A stretch of DNA of 64,000 bases, from the NCBI RefSeq assembly GCF_003234565.1, contig NZ_QKTU01000007.1, positions 106,007 to 170,006 of the forward strand, written 5' to 3'. A model generated the notes under the pieces. That model was not told the DNA's origin and searched no databases. It was given only the letters and a program-made list of their open reading frames with translations. Shown here one piece after another: positions 1 through 8,982 of the stretch (position 1 is the stretch's first letter; each line of letters opens with the position of its first letter). This DNA is from Curtobacterium sp. MCBD17_013. GTDB taxonomy: Bacteria > Actinomycetota > Actinomycetes > Actinomycetales > Microbacteriaceae. A program made the translations under genes and the position numbers.

Positions 1-876
1 GGCAGCGACTACGTCGGCATGCCCGCCTGGACGAACTCGGAGATCCTCTACTACCGCAAGGACCTCCTGGACGACCCGGCGAACAAGACGGCCTTCAAGC
101 AGAAGTACGGCTACGACCTCACTCCGCCGACCACCTGGAAGCAGTACCAGGACGAAGCCGCGTTCTTCACCGAGGACGGCACGTACGGCACCGCGACCAA
201 GGGCGCGGTGGAGACCGAGTACCTCGCCGCGCTCTCGCAGGCTGGCGAGAAGAACATGGTCATCGATGCCAAGGGCAACGTCACCCTCGGAGACGCCGCG
301 AGCTTGAAGGCGCTCGACTTCTACACCAGCATGCTGAAGTCGTCGGCACCCGGCGCAGCGCAGACCGACTGGGCGGCGTCGCAGAACCTCTTCTACCAGG
401 GCAAGACCGCGCTCATGCTGTTCTGGGGACACGCGTACCGCCAGATCCCGAAGGACTCGAAGGTCTACGGCAAGGTCGGCGTCGCACCGATGATCGCCGG
501 CCCCGCTGGCGTCGCCGGTGTCCCCGGCCCGTACTACCTCAGCGTCCCGAAGGCGTCGCCGAACCAGGCCGCGGCGAAGAAGTTCATCGAGTTCGCCTAC
601 GAGCACAACGACCTGAGCGCGACCACCGACCTCGGCCTGGCCGCACGGGTGTCCGCTTTCCAGAAGTACGAGGGCAAGCCCGGATACGAAGCATTCGCCC
701 CCATGGTGAAGACGCTGCAGGCGAAGGGCACGATCCCGCGTCCGTCGAACCCGAAGTGGCAGCAGATCGTCGACAACGCGCTCGTTCCGATGCTGCAGAA
801 GGCCGTTCGGCCGGGCGCCGACAACCAGCAGCTCCTGGATCAGGCCAAGACCAAGATCCAGGGCATCCTCAAGTGA
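1..876 (+). CDS. Sugar ABC transporter substrate-binding protein (5' end outside window)
   Basis: The frame is open from base 1, so the signal peptide and lipobox are not visible; 291 residues remain. The early segment GMPAWTNSEILYYRKDLL and the later F-x-G-K-T-A-L-M-L-F-W-G-H stretch are typical of family 1 carbohydrate-binding extracellular proteins, which deliver sugar to a membrane permease pair. The stop overlaps the GTG start of the next gene (GTGA), and a second permease follows the same way, giving a translationally coupled importer cassette. The substrate cannot be read from sequence. The PfkB-type kinase downstream suggests a fructose- or similar hexose-containing sugar (inference). 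Confidence 0.9.
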   Translation, partial: GSDYVGMPAWTNSEILYYRKDLLDDPANKTAFKQKYGYDLTPPTTWKQYQDEAAFFTEDGTYGTATKGAVETEYLAALSQAGEKNMVIDAKGNVTLGDAASLKALDFYTSMLKSSAPGAAQTDWAASQNLFYQGKTALMLFWGHAYRQIPKDSKVYGKVGVAPMIAGPAGVAGVPGPYYLSVPKASPNQAAAKKFIEFAYEHNDLSATTDLGLAARVSAFQKYEGKPGYEAFAPMVKTLQAKGTIPRPSNPKWQQIVDNALVPMLQKAVRPGADNQQLLDQAKTKIQGILK

Positions 877-1811
877 CGGGTGGTGGCCCTTCGGGGCCAC
901 CGATCCCTCCCGACCGAAAGTCGCTCGTGCGTACAACCGACCGACGCTTCGCCGCGCTCATGATCCTGCCGGCAGCGCTGTTCCTCCTCGTCTTCATCGG
1001 CTGGCCGCTGATCCAGTTCGTCAGCAACAGCTTCTTCGACATCAACCAGCTCGCCGGCACCCGTCGGTTCGTCGGCTTCGGCAACTACGTCACCGCGTTC
1101 ACCGACCCCGACTTCGGCAACTCGGCGTGGCGCACGGCGGTCTACACGGCCATCGTCGTCTTCTTCGAGTTCGCGATCGGTCTGCTCGTCGCACTCCTGT
1201 TCGCGACGATCGGGGACCGCTCGCGCGTCTTCCGCACGATCTTCCTGTACCCGCTGATGATCGCCCCGATCGTGGCCGGCCTGCTCTGGAAGTTCCTGCT
1301 CAGCGACAACTTCGGGATCGTCGGTCAGCTGCTGTACGACGCGCATCTGCTGCCGCAGCCCAATGCGATCCAATGGCTGAGCGACCCCGAGATCGCGCTG
1401 GTGTCGGTGTCGATCCCCGACGTGTGGCTCACGACGTCGTTCATCACCCTCGTGCTCTTCGCCGGGTTGCAGAACATCCCGGGAGACGTGCTCGAGGCGG
1501 CGAGACTCGACGGCGCACGATACCCGACGCTGCTGTTCCGCATCGTGATCCCGCTGCTCCGTCCGGTCATCGCGGTCGCGCTGATCGTCCGCGGCGTCGA
1601 CGCCGCGCGCGCGTTCGACGTGATCGTCCTGCAGACGAACGGCGGACCCCAGAACGCCACCGAGACGATGTCACTGCTGGTGTACCAGACGCAGATCAGG
1701 TACGGCGACCCCGGGCTCGCGAGCGCGATGGGCACCATCTACCTCATCGCGATGCTGGCCGTGGCCATCTTCGCGATCTTCAAGATCTGGCGACCCGGGA
1801 GTGAGCAGTGA
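873..1811 (+). CDS. Sugar ABC transporter permease, MalF/UgpA type
   Basis: A 312-residue integral membrane protein of the binding-protein-dependent permease family, with about six membrane helices. The cytoplasmic EAA loop that docks the ATPase is visible near residue 210 (DVLEAARLDGA). The GTG at 873 is chosen because it overlaps the upstream stop (GTGA), the same coupling used by the next gene; GTG 927 is the alternative and would remove 18 residues. MalF/UgpA-like proteins form a heterodimer with the MalG-type partner encoded immediately downstream. No ATPase gene lies in this cluster, so a shared ATPase must energise it. Confidence 0.9.
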   Translation: MTGGGPSGPPIPPDRKSLVRTTDRRFAALMILPAALFLLVFIGWPLIQFVSNSFFDINQLAGTRRFVGFGNYVTAFTDPDFGNSAWRTAVYTAIVVFFEFAIGLLVALLFATIGDRSRVFRTIFLYPLMIAPIVAGLLWKFLLSDNFGIVGQLLYDAHLLPQPNAIQWLSDPEIALVSVSIPDVWLTTSFITLVLFAGLQNIPGDVLEAARLDGARYPTLLFRIVIPLLRPVIAVALIVRGVDAARAFDVIVLQTNGGPQNATETMSLLVYQTQIRYGDPGLASAMGTIYLIAMLAVAIFAIFKIWRPGSEQ

Positions 1812-2647
1812 ACGGCCTCGAATCACAACGCACCGGCACGAGGACGATCCTCTGGATCGCCCTGATCCTCCTGGTGGTGCTGTACGCGTTCCCATTCCTC
1901 TACATGCTGCTCACCTCGCTCAAGGTGCCGGTGGAGACCATCGCCGTGCCGCCGCGGATCCTGCCGCACAACTGGACGCTGCAGAACTACGCCTCGGCGC
2001 TCGGCACCAGCGGCGTGCCGGCGTCCTTCGTCAACAGCATCGTCACCGCCGTGATCAGCACCGCGATGTCGCTCGTCCTCGCGGTTCCGGCTGCCTACGC
2101 GGTGACCCGCTACCGGACCCGCTTCGGACAGGTGTTCATCCTCGTCGCACTCGTGACACGGATGGTCCCCGCGATCGTGGTCGGCGCTCCGCTGATCACG
2201 ATGTTCCGCACGATCGGCATCCAGGACACCTCGTTCGGACTCGCGATCGCGCACACCACGATCTCCCTGCCGCTGTCGATCTGGCTGCTGTCGAGCTTCT
2301 TCCAGGCAGTGCCCGAAGAACTCGAAGAAGCAGCACGCGTCGACGGCGCGTCACGGATCGGTGCGCTGGTCCGAGTCATCCTCCCGGTCACCGCCGGAGG
2401 CCTCGCCGTGACCGCGATCTTCGCGTTCCTCGCGTCCTGGAACGACTACATCTTCGCGCTCTTGCTGACCTCGGTGCGGGCGCAGACGACACCGCTGATG
2501 ATCGCCGACTTCCAGACCCAGTTCGGGCTCGACTGGGGAACGATGACCGCCCTCGGCATCGTCTACTCGGTCCCCGTCATCCTCCTGACATTCGTGCTGC
2601 AACGGCACATCGTCGCAGGACTCACGCTCGGGGCGGTGAAGGGCTGA
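1808..2647 (+). CDS. Sugar ABC transporter permease, MalG/UgpE type
   Basis: A 279-residue permease with about six helices: a first helix at roughly residues 13-36 and the EAA loop near residue 175 (ELEEAARVDGA), the contact with the nucleotide-binding subunit. The GTG start overlaps the stop of the preceding permease by four bases (GTGA), so the two subunits are translationally coupled. It completes the membrane part of an importer for an oligosaccharide. It is followed by 223 bases holding a candidate LacI-type operator and then a regulator gene in the same direction. Confidence 0.92.
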   Translation: MNGLESQRTGTRTILWIALILLVVLYAFPFLYMLLTSLKVPVETIAVPPRILPHNWTLQNYASALGTSGVPASFVNSIVTAVISTAMSLVLAVPAAYAVTRYRTRFGQVFILVALVTRMVPAIVVGAPLITMFRTIGIQDTSFGLAIAHTTISLPLSIWLLSSFFQAVPEELEEAARVDGASRIGALVRVILPVTAGGLAVTAIFAFLASWNDYIFALLLTSVRAQTTPLMIADFQTQFGLDWGTMTALGIVYSVPVILLTFVLQRHIVAGLTLGAVKG

Positions 2648-2667
2648 CGACAGTCTCGGGCGGGTGG

Positions 2668-2681
2668 TCGAACCGGTTGGA
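2668..2681. promoter_or_regulatory. Candidate LacI-family operator
   Basis: The 14-base sequence TCGAACCGGTTGGA is a palindrome with one mismatch and a central CG, the pattern bound by LacI/GalR-family repressors. It lies 20 bases after the permease stop and about 190 bases before the LacI-type gene at 2871, a position suited to autoregulation of the regulator-kinase pair. Role is inferred from symmetry and position only. Confidence 0.4.
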
Positions 2682-2870
2682 TCTAAGGTGAACCAGGCAG
2701 CCGAGCGCATGACGGAGCCATCGTCTGGTCGAGCGCCGACCGCTGGACGCACCGCCGTCGTGCGAGTGGGACAGCGCGGTGACGGGGAACAGAGGACGCC
2801 GTCAGATGCTGACGATGAGCGTCGGGAGGCGGCCGAGCAATCGGCCGGTGGTCAGCGAGAAGGAGCCACG

Positions 2871-3905
2871 GTGAATCGCAGACGTGTCGGCATCAAGGAC
2901 GTCGCCGCTGAGGCCGGCGTGTCGGTGACCACCGTCTCGCACATCCTCAACGACGTCGACTTCCTGCGCGCGAGCGATGAGACCCGCGAACGGGTCAAGG
3001 ACGCCGCGAAGCGGCTCGGCTACGGCCCGAATCGCATGGCGCGGGGCTTGCGCATGCAGCGGTCCGAGATGATCGGGCTCCTCAGCGAGGAGATCGCGAC
3101 CACGCCGCACGCCGGACGCATCATCCTCGGTGCACAGAACGCCGCGCGCCGGCATGGTCTGACACTCGTGATCATCAACACCGAGCGCGACGACGTCGCT
3201 GCGAACGCGACCGCGCTCATCCGGCAGCAGGTCGACGGTGTCCTCTACGCCACGATGTTCCACCGCGAGATCACGCCGCCGACCGAACTCGACGGGATCC
3301 CCACCGTCGTCATCGACTCCACGGATCGGACGGGCACACATCCCGCCGTCGCCCCCGATGAGCGCGGCGGTGCACGGGCCGCCATGCAGGAGCTCTTGAC
3401 GCACGGCCATCGCCGGATCGGTTTCATGAACAACGTCGATGACGTGCCAGCCACACGGGAACGCCTTGCGGGATACCGGGAGAGCCTGCAGCAGGCGGGC
3501 ATCACGGTCGATGAGACGCTCGTCCACGCGGCACCGTCCGAGAGCCCCGGAGGGTACGAGGCCGCGCGCGCGCTCCTCGGACTCCCGGACCGCCCGACCG
3601 CCCTGTTCTGCTACAACGACCGGATGGCGATGGGCGCCTACCGTGCCGCCGCCGAGATGGGCCTGCGCATCCCCCAGGACGTCTCGATCGTCGGGTTCGA
3701 CAACCAGGAGATCATCGCGGAAGGGCTCTTCCCGGCACTGACGACGGTGGCCCTCCCGCACTACGAGATGGGCGAGTGGGCCCTCGAGCGACTCGTCCAG
3801 CTGCAGGGCGGGAGCCCAGCGGACGACCACACGGCGGACACCGAGCCGGTGTTCCTGCCCTGCCCGATCGTCCGCCGTGAATCGATAGCCACTCCCCCGA
3901 GATGA
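2871..3905 (+). CDS. LacI-family transcriptional repressor
   Basis: A 344-residue regulator. Residues 4-26 form the LacI helix-turn-helix (IKDVAAEAGVSVTTVSHILN) with the hinge motif ending L-x-x-G-Y-x-P-N, followed by a periplasmic-binding-protein-like effector domain containing the usual A-L-F-C-Y-N-D and S-I-V-G-F-D-N segments. The GTG start is set by a strong AAGGAG ribosome site five bases upstream; the frame continues further 5' but without a better start. Placed between the sugar importer and a sugar kinase, it most likely represses this cluster and responds to a sugar. Confidence 0.92.
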   Translation: MNRRRVGIKDVAAEAGVSVTTVSHILNDVDFLRASDETRERVKDAAKRLGYGPNRMARGLRMQRSEMIGLLSEEIATTPHAGRIILGAQNAARRHGLTLVIINTERDDVAANATALIRQQVDGVLYATMFHREITPPTELDGIPTVVIDSTDRTGTHPAVAPDERGGARAAMQELLTHGHRRIGFMNNVDDVPATRERLAGYRESLQQAGITVDETLVHAAPSESPGGYEAARALLGLPDRPTALFCYNDRMAMGAYRAAAEMGLRIPQDVSIVGFDNQEIIAEGLFPALTTVALPHYEMGEWALERLVQLQGGSPADDHTADTEPVFLPCPIVRRESIATPPR

Positions 3906-3944
3906 CGATGCGACGGTGATCCCACCGCGCAGCGAAGGATTGTG

Positions 3945-4880
3945 ATGAACCCCTCCTCCCCACCTGCCCTGGTCCTCGGTGAGGCCCTCATCGACGCGGT
4001 CGTCGACGCGGCCGGGAGCCGGCTGACCCCAGGCGGAAGCCCGATGAACGTGGCCGTGGGGCTCGCCCGACTCGGTGTTCCCGTCACGCTCGCCACGCAG
4101 TTCGGTGATGACGAGTACGGCCGCCTGATCGCTGCGCACCTCGCGAAGGACCACGTCACCGTCGACCGTGCAGACGGTCGGACATCGGTGGCCCGTGCCG
4201 AGCTCAACGCGGACGGTTCCGCGCGATACGACTTCGACATCGAGTGGGATCGGGTTGCGCCGGTGACTGCCACCGTGCCCGCGGTCGCGCACACGGGGTC
4301 CATCGGCGCGTTCCTGCAGCCCGGAAACCGGGCAGCGGCCGATCTGTTCCGCCAGCTTCCCCCGTCGACGATCCGCAGCTTCGACCCGAACATACGGCCA
4401 GCCCTGCTCGATCGGGAGGCAGCGCTCGAGCAGTTCCACCTCCTCGTCGGTCGCGCGCACGTCGTCAAGCTCAGTGACGAAGACGCCGAGTGGATCCATC
4501 CCGGCGTCGACCCGGACGGCGTCCTCGATCGCCTCCTCGACGCCGGAGTCCGGCTCGCTGCAATCACGAGGGGCGCGGCCGGGTCGGTCATCGCCGGTGC
4601 CGCCGGCCGGGTGGAGGTGCGGGCACCAACCGTGGATGTGGCCGACACCATCGGAGCGGGAGACGCGTACATGTCGGGCCTGCTCTTCGCGCTGCTGCGG
4701 GGCGACGGTCTCCGCCGGGTACGGGACGCAACAGTGGATGCGACCACGCTGGCCCGAGTGGGCGCGGTCGCTGCCGCGTCGGCGGCGGTGGCCGTGAGCC
4801 GGCCGGGGGCGAACCCTCCGACACCTGGTGAGCTCCTCGCCGCCACCGAGGAACCGGCATCGGATCCGCACATCGCCTGA
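3945..4880 (+). CDS. PfkB-family carbohydrate kinase (fructokinase-like)
   Basis: A 311-residue ribokinase-fold enzyme that phosphorylates a sugar with ATP. The first signature is GGSPMNVAVGLARLG near residue 29, and the second, with the catalytic Asp and anion hole, is DTIGAGDAYMSGLL near residue 236. The GGSPMNVA form resembles bacterial fructokinases rather than ribokinases. ATG 3945 is preferred over GTG 3942 because a GAAGGA site lies five bases before it. It starts 39 bases after the LacI-type gene, so the two are probably co-transcribed, and its product would trap the imported sugar. The exact sugar is not provable here. Confidence 0.85.
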   Translation: MNPSSPPALVLGEALIDAVVDAAGSRLTPGGSPMNVAVGLARLGVPVTLATQFGDDEYGRLIAAHLAKDHVTVDRADGRTSVARAELNADGSARYDFDIEWDRVAPVTATVPAVAHTGSIGAFLQPGNRAAADLFRQLPPSTIRSFDPNIRPALLDREAALEQFHLLVGRAHVVKLSDEDAEWIHPGVDPDGVLDRLLDAGVRLAAITRGAAGSVIAGAAGRVEVRAPTVDVADTIGAGDAYMSGLLFALLRGDGLRRVRDATVDATTLARVGAVAAASAAVAVSRPGANPPTPGELLAATEEPASDPHIA

Positions 4881-4929
4881 CGTCCGGGATGACGAACACC
4901 GGCCGGGCGCTTGTGCGTCCCGGCTCGTC

Positions 4930-4962
4930 GGGGCAGCTCCGTGCGGACCGTCCGCCTGCCCC
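4930..4962. terminator. Possible terminator between convergent genes
   Basis: A GGGGCAG / CTGCCCC pair encloses an inner GCGGAC-CG-TCCGC palindrome in the 117-base gap between the PfkB kinase (+) and the LacI-type gene (-). No T-tract follows, as is common in high-GC actinobacteria. Confidence 0.35.
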
Positions 4963-4997
4963 ACTCGGAGCGTCGTCGCGCCCCGAGTCGAACCGCG

Positions 4998-6080
4998 TCA
5001 CCTGCTCGTCGGTCTCCCGGTCGTCGTCCCGTGGTCCACGGCCGACGGGGCGAGGAGCTCGCATCCGCAGCTCCGGCCGACGACGAGGTTCCCACGGAGC
5101 CGACTGCGCGCTGCCGGAGCCGTCGGGTCCGCGATGCCTGCGATGAGCTGCCGGGCGGCGAGTTCCGCGATCAGCTCGACGTCCTGCCGCACCGTCGACA
5201 GCGGCGGCACGGTGTACGGGGCGATCCGCGTGCCTCCCACTGCGACGACGGCGACGTCCTCGGGGACGCGGAGCCCGAGCTCCGCACAGGCGGAGATGAC
5301 GCCGACCGCCTGGGCGTCGTTCGTGGCGAAGACGGCGGTGGGGCCGCGGCCGTGGACGACCCAGGGACGACCGTGACTGCTCAGGAGCTGCATGGCGGCC
5401 GAGTACCCACCCTCCTCCGAGATCTCCCCGTATGCGAGCAGTTCCGGTCCGGAGGGCAGTCCCTCGCTCCCGGTCGCGGTGCGCCACCCGGCGATGCGCT
5501 CCGCCTCGCTGGTGAGCCGCGGCGTCCCGGCGATGCAGGCGACCAGCATGTGCCCGTGCTGCAGGACCAGGTGCCCGACGGCGGTCGCGGCGTCCAACGC
5601 GTCCTGAGCGCTCACGGTCGACCAGCCCGGATGGGTCCCCGCTCCGTCGAGACTCACCACGGGACGATCGGCCTGCCACGTCGGGGTGCTGGCGAGCGAG
5701 ACCCCGGGGGCGAACACGAGGCCGTCGACGTTGCGGTCGATGAAGGACTGCAGGTACCGCTCCTCACGTGCCCGGTCGAAGTACGTGTTGCCGGTGAGCA
5801 CGAGGTAGCCCCGAGCGCTGAACTGCCGCTCCACCGACTCCCCGAGTTCCGCCATGAACGGATCGCGGGGGTTCGGCGTGAGGTACCCGATCGACCGGGT
5901 GCTGCCGTTGCGGAGCGACGACGCGATGGCGTTCGGTCGGTACCCGAGGTCGGCGATCGCCGCCTCGACCCGCTCGCGGGTGGTGGCGGAGACGGGGCGC
6001 GGCCCGTTGTTGATGACGTAGCTCACGACGGCGGGCGAGACCCCCGCAGCCCGAGCGACGTCCGACCGTGTCACTGGCAT
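4998..6080 (-). CDS. LacI-family transcriptional repressor
   Basis: A 360-residue regulator. The helix-turn-helix is at residues 2-24 (VTRSDVARAAGVSPAVVSYV), followed by the hinge ending in G-Y-R-P-N-A-I-A and a sugar-binding-type effector domain. The ATG is preceded by GGGAAG. It is the last gene of a six-gene minus-strand cluster (nucleoside hydrolase, binding protein, two permeases, ribokinase, regulator) and starts 17 bases after the ribokinase stop, so it probably controls the operon that encodes it. The paired AACTCGTGTT-like sites upstream of the hydrolase gene are its candidate operators. Confidence 0.92.
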   Translation of the reverse strand: MPVTRSDVARAAGVSPAVVSYVINNGPRPVSATTRERVEAAIADLGYRPNAIASSLRNGSTRSIGYLTPNPRDPFMAELGESVERQFSARGYLVLTGNTYFDRAREERYLQSFIDRNVDGLVFAPGVSLASTPTWQADRPVVSLDGAGTHPGWSTVSAQDALDAATAVGHLVLQHGHMLVACIAGTPRLTSEAERIAGWRTATGSEGLPSGPELLAYGEISEEGGYSAAMQLLSSHGRPWVVHGRGPTAVFATNDAQAVGVISACAELGLRVPEDVAVVAVGGTRIAPYTVPPLSTVRQDVELIAELAARQLIAGIADPTAPAARSRLRGNLVVGRSCGCELLAPSAVDHGTTTGRPTSR

Positions 6081-6097
6081 GGGTCGATCTTCCCGCG

Positions 6098-7057
6098 TCA
6101 GCTGATCGGTCCGGTGACGGCCCTCTCCGTCGTGAGGTCGGCGAGCGTCGGGTACGAGGACTGCGCCCCCGGCGTGCGGACCGCGAACGTCCCGGCGGCC
6201 ACACCGATCGCGGTCGCCTCGCCGAGCCCGCCGCCGCGCGCGAGCGTCGCCGCGAGTGCACCGACGAACGCGTCGCCGGCGCCGGTCGTGTCGACGACCC
6301 GGTCCGGGGGCGTGGCGGGGAGGTGCCCCTCGCCTCCCGAGTCGGCCCAGCAGGCGCCCTGCGCGCCGAGGGTGATGACCACCGAACGGGCGGTACCGAG
6401 CAGGGTGCGGACCGCCGCAGCGGCCTGCTCCGGATCCGCGATGGGCCGCCCGACGAGCGCGGTCGCCTCGGACTCGTTGAGCACCAGTGGGTCGCAGACC
6501 GCGAGCAGGTCGTCCGGGAGGCGCTGGTACGGAGCGAGGTTGAGCACGCACCGCGCTCCCGCCTCCACCCCCGCCCGGAGCGCCGTCGCGATGATCTGCG
6601 GTCGGAGCTCCGCCTGCACGACGACGATCGCCCGCTCGGCCTCCGCCGCGAGGCGTCGCACCGTCCGGTCGACGCGGCTCGCGGTGAGCGCGAAGTTCGT
6701 GCCGGGCACCACCGTGATCGCGTTCTCGCCGGAGTCGTACACCGACACGAGCGCGAGTCCCGTCCGACCGCGGTCGATGATCTCGACCTCCGAGGTGTCG
6801 ACGCCCTCGCTCCGCAGGCCGCGGAGGAGGTCGGTGCCGTCCGGGTCGTCACCGACGCTGGCGACGAAGCTCACGTCGCCGTTGAGCCGTGCCGCGGCGA
6901 CGGCCTGGTTCGCTCCCTTGCCACCGGGCTGTCGCAGGAGGTCCTGGGCGAGGACCGTCTCCCCCGGCGCAGGCGGAGCGGTCACCCGCACGATGTAGTC
7001 CTGGTTGGCCGAGCCGACGACGATGATGTGCGCGGATCCCGGCGCTTCCGTGCTCAC
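6098..7057 (-). CDS. rbsK: Ribokinase
   Basis: A 319-residue PfkB-family kinase. Near residue 41 it has GGKGANQAVAAARLNG, the ribokinase form of the first signature (the K-G-A-N-Q run separates it from fructokinases), and near residue 254 DTTGAGDAFVGALA with the catalytic Asp. It phosphorylates ribose at O5 with ATP. Its GTG start overlaps the stop of the upstream permease (GTGA). Next to a nucleoside hydrolase and an importer, it would trap the ribose released from nucleosides as ribose 5-phosphate. Confidence 0.92.
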   Translation of the reverse strand: MSTEAPGSAHIIVVGSANQDYIVRVTAPPAPGETVLAQDLLRQPGGKGANQAVAAARLNGDVSFVASVGDDPDGTDLLRGLRSEGVDTSEVEIIDRGRTGLALVSVYDSGENAITVVPGTNFALTASRVDRTVRRLAAEAERAIVVVQAELRPQIIATALRAGVEAGARCVLNLAPYQRLPDDLLAVCDPLVLNESEATALVGRPIADPEQAAAAVRTLLGTARSVVITLGAQGACWADSGGEGHLPATPPDRVVDTTGAGDAFVGALAATLARGGGLGEATAIGVAAGTFAVRTPGAQSSYPTLADLTTERAVTGPIS

Positions 7058-7977
7058 TTCTCACCACTTCCGATCGACAGCCGGCCGAAGAACCGCTGCA
7101 GGATGAAGAGACTGATCGCCGGCACGAGCGACAGCAGGACGGCACCCGCGAAGTTCTCGCCGTAGTTCGCGCTGTGCTCCCCGAACGTCGACGCGAGCGC
7201 CACCGGCGCGAGCTGCTTCGAGTCGTCGGTGACGACCAGCAGCGGCCACAGGTACGAGGTCCACTGCGCGAGGAAGATGAGCAGGGCGGAGTTCGTCAGC
7301 GCCGGACCGGACATCCGGAGGTACAACGAGAAGAGGATCTTCGGCTCGCTCGCGCCGTCGAGCATGGCGGCTTCTCGGTAGGAAACCGGGATGCCGAGGA
7401 ACGCCTGCCGGAGGTTGAAGATGGCCAGGCCGTTCCCGATCCCGGGCAGGATCAGACCGATGAGGCTGTTGCCGAGCCCCCAGTCCGTGAACTGCTGCGC
7501 CAGCGGGATGGCGATCGCCTCGAAGGGGACCATGAAGCTGATCACGATGACGGCGAAGACGACGTTCCGTCCGCGGAACCGGTACACGGCGAGCGGGTAC
7601 GCGGCGGCCGCGGACACGAGGATCCCGACGACGACGGACGCGATGCACACGATCGCCGAGTTGAGGAGCGCCGTGCCGAAGCCGTCGTGGACGAGCAGCC
7701 CGACGTAGTTCTGCACCGTCACCCGCGAGGGGACGAACAGGCGCCAGGTCAACGGCGACATGGTCGTGAGCACGTCCATGTTCGGCCGGAAGGACCCGAT
7801 GAGGATCCACAGCGCCGGGAGCATGAAGACGGCGCTGACGACGATCGCGACGACCGTCAGCACGAAGCGGGTCGTCGACCACCGCCGCCGACGGGGTGCT
7901 CCGGGTGACGCGACGTCGTCGCTCACGGTCGACGCGACCGCGGCCGGGAGGCCCACCATGCCGCTGTCGGCCGTCAT
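7054..7977 (-). CDS. ABC transporter permease, MalG type (nucleoside/ribose operon)
   Basis: A 307-residue permease with a hydrophilic N-terminal extension of about 35 residues before the first helix (VLTVVAIVVSAVFMLPALWI). The EAA loop for the ATPase is visible as YREAAMLDGAS near residue 205. Its start overlaps the stop of the upstream permease as ATGA, and its own stop overlaps the ribokinase start as GTGA, so three genes are translationally coupled. Although the operon looks nucleoside-directed, this is a carbohydrate-uptake (CUT1) type permease rather than an RbsC/BmpA-type one. Confidence 0.9.
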   Translation of the reverse strand: MTADSGMVGLPAAVASTVSDDVASPGAPRRRRWSTTRFVLTVVAIVVSAVFMLPALWILIGSFRPNMDVLTTMSPLTWRLFVPSRVTVQNYVGLLVHDGFGTALLNSAIVCIASVVVGILVSAAAAYPLAVYRFRGRNVVFAVIVISFMVPFEAIAIPLAQQFTDWGLGNSLIGLILPGIGNGLAIFNLRQAFLGIPVSYREAAMLDGASEPKILFSLYLRMSGPALTNSALLIFLAQWTSYLWPLLVVTDDSKQLAPVALASTFGEHSANYGENFAGAVLLSLVPAISLFILQRFFGRLSIGSGEK

Positions 7978-8975
7978 GCGTCCTCTCCGTCCTCGCGGAG
8001 CAGCCGGAACTGCAGGACGACGAACACCAGCATGATCACGGTCAGCACGATCACCTCGGCCGAGCCGAGGTTCTGGCTGCCGTACCCGTAGGTGGTCCGG
8101 TACGCGTCGAACATGAGCAGCGTGGTGCTGTCCTGCGGTCCACCGTTCGTCAGCAGCTGCACGGGGACGAACAGCACGAAGTTCGCGACCGTGTCGGCGA
8201 CGAGCACGAACAGCAGCTGTCGACGGAGCATCGGCAGGGTGATCCGCAGGAACGTCCGGACGGGACCGGCGCGGTCGAGCTTGGCCGCTTCGTAGAGCTC
8301 GCCCGGGATCGCCTGGATGCCGGACACCAGGAACATCATCCAGTAGCCGATGCCGATCCAGGACGCGACGATGATGATGCAGGCCAGCGCCTGCCGCGGC
8401 GAGGTGAGGAACGGCTGCGTGCCGCCGCCGATCGCGGTGATCGCGGCGTTGATCGGCCCCTGCGGGTTGAACGCCGCGCCCCAGGCGATGCAGGAGCCGA
8501 CGATCGGGATCGTCACCGGCACGACGAGGAGTGTCCGCCAGAGCCCGACGAGCGGGATCCGCTGGGTGAGGAGCACGGCGACGAGGAGCGCGACCACGAT
8601 CTGCAGCGGGTTGATGACGACGTTGAACAGGAGCGTGCGGCCGACCGTCGCCAGGAAGGCCGGATCGCCGAACAGCGACTCGTAGTTGCCGAGTCCGGTG
8701 AAGGTCGGGGGGATGAGGCCGCCCGGGAACGCCTTGAGCAGGCTGGACCCGACGGCGTCGATCGTCGGGGCGACCCGCAGGACGGCGAGGGCGATGACCG
8801 CGGGGGCGAGGAACACGATGCCCCAGACGAACTCGCGTCGTGCGCCCGCGCGGCCGGTGCGGCGCCGAACCGGGACGGGCGTGCCGAAGCGGTTGCGGAC
8901 CTCCCGGGGTGCGGTCCGGGGACCGGGGCGGCGCGTGCGGGCCGCCCCGGTCGTGGTGTCGGTGGTCGAGATCAC
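7974..8975 (-). CDS. ABC transporter permease, MalF/UgpA type (nucleoside/ribose operon)
   Basis: A 333-residue membrane protein whose first 50 residues are basic and cytoplasmic, followed by about six helices; the first begins near residue 52 (FLAPAVIALAVLRV). The EAA-type loop is LYEAAKLDRAG near residue 232. The GTG start lies seven bases after the binding-protein stop; no good ribosome site is visible, so translation may depend on the upstream gene. It pairs with the MalG-type permease that overlaps its 3' end. Confidence 0.88.
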   Translation of the reverse strand: MISTTDTTTGAARTRRPGPRTAPREVRNRFGTPVPVRRRTGRAGARREFVWGIVFLAPAVIALAVLRVAPTIDAVGSSLLKAFPGGLIPPTFTGLGNYESLFGDPAFLATVGRTLLFNVVINPLQIVVALLVAVLLTQRIPLVGLWRTLLVVPVTIPIVGSCIAWGAAFNPQGPINAAITAIGGGTQPFLTSPRQALACIIIVASWIGIGYWMMFLVSGIQAIPGELYEAAKLDRAGPVRTFLRITLPMLRRQLLFVLVADTVANFVLFVPVQLLTNGGPQDSTTLLMFDAYRTTYGYGSQNLGSAEVIVLTVIMLVFVVLQFRLLREDGEDA

Positions 8976-8982
8976 GGGCGGC

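Noticed and set aside
2802..4964. 720-codon open frame on the minus strand across the LacI-type and kinase genes
   Set aside because: Shadow of two clear plus-strand genes with family motifs; the antisense product is Arg/Gly/Asp-rich with no domain.
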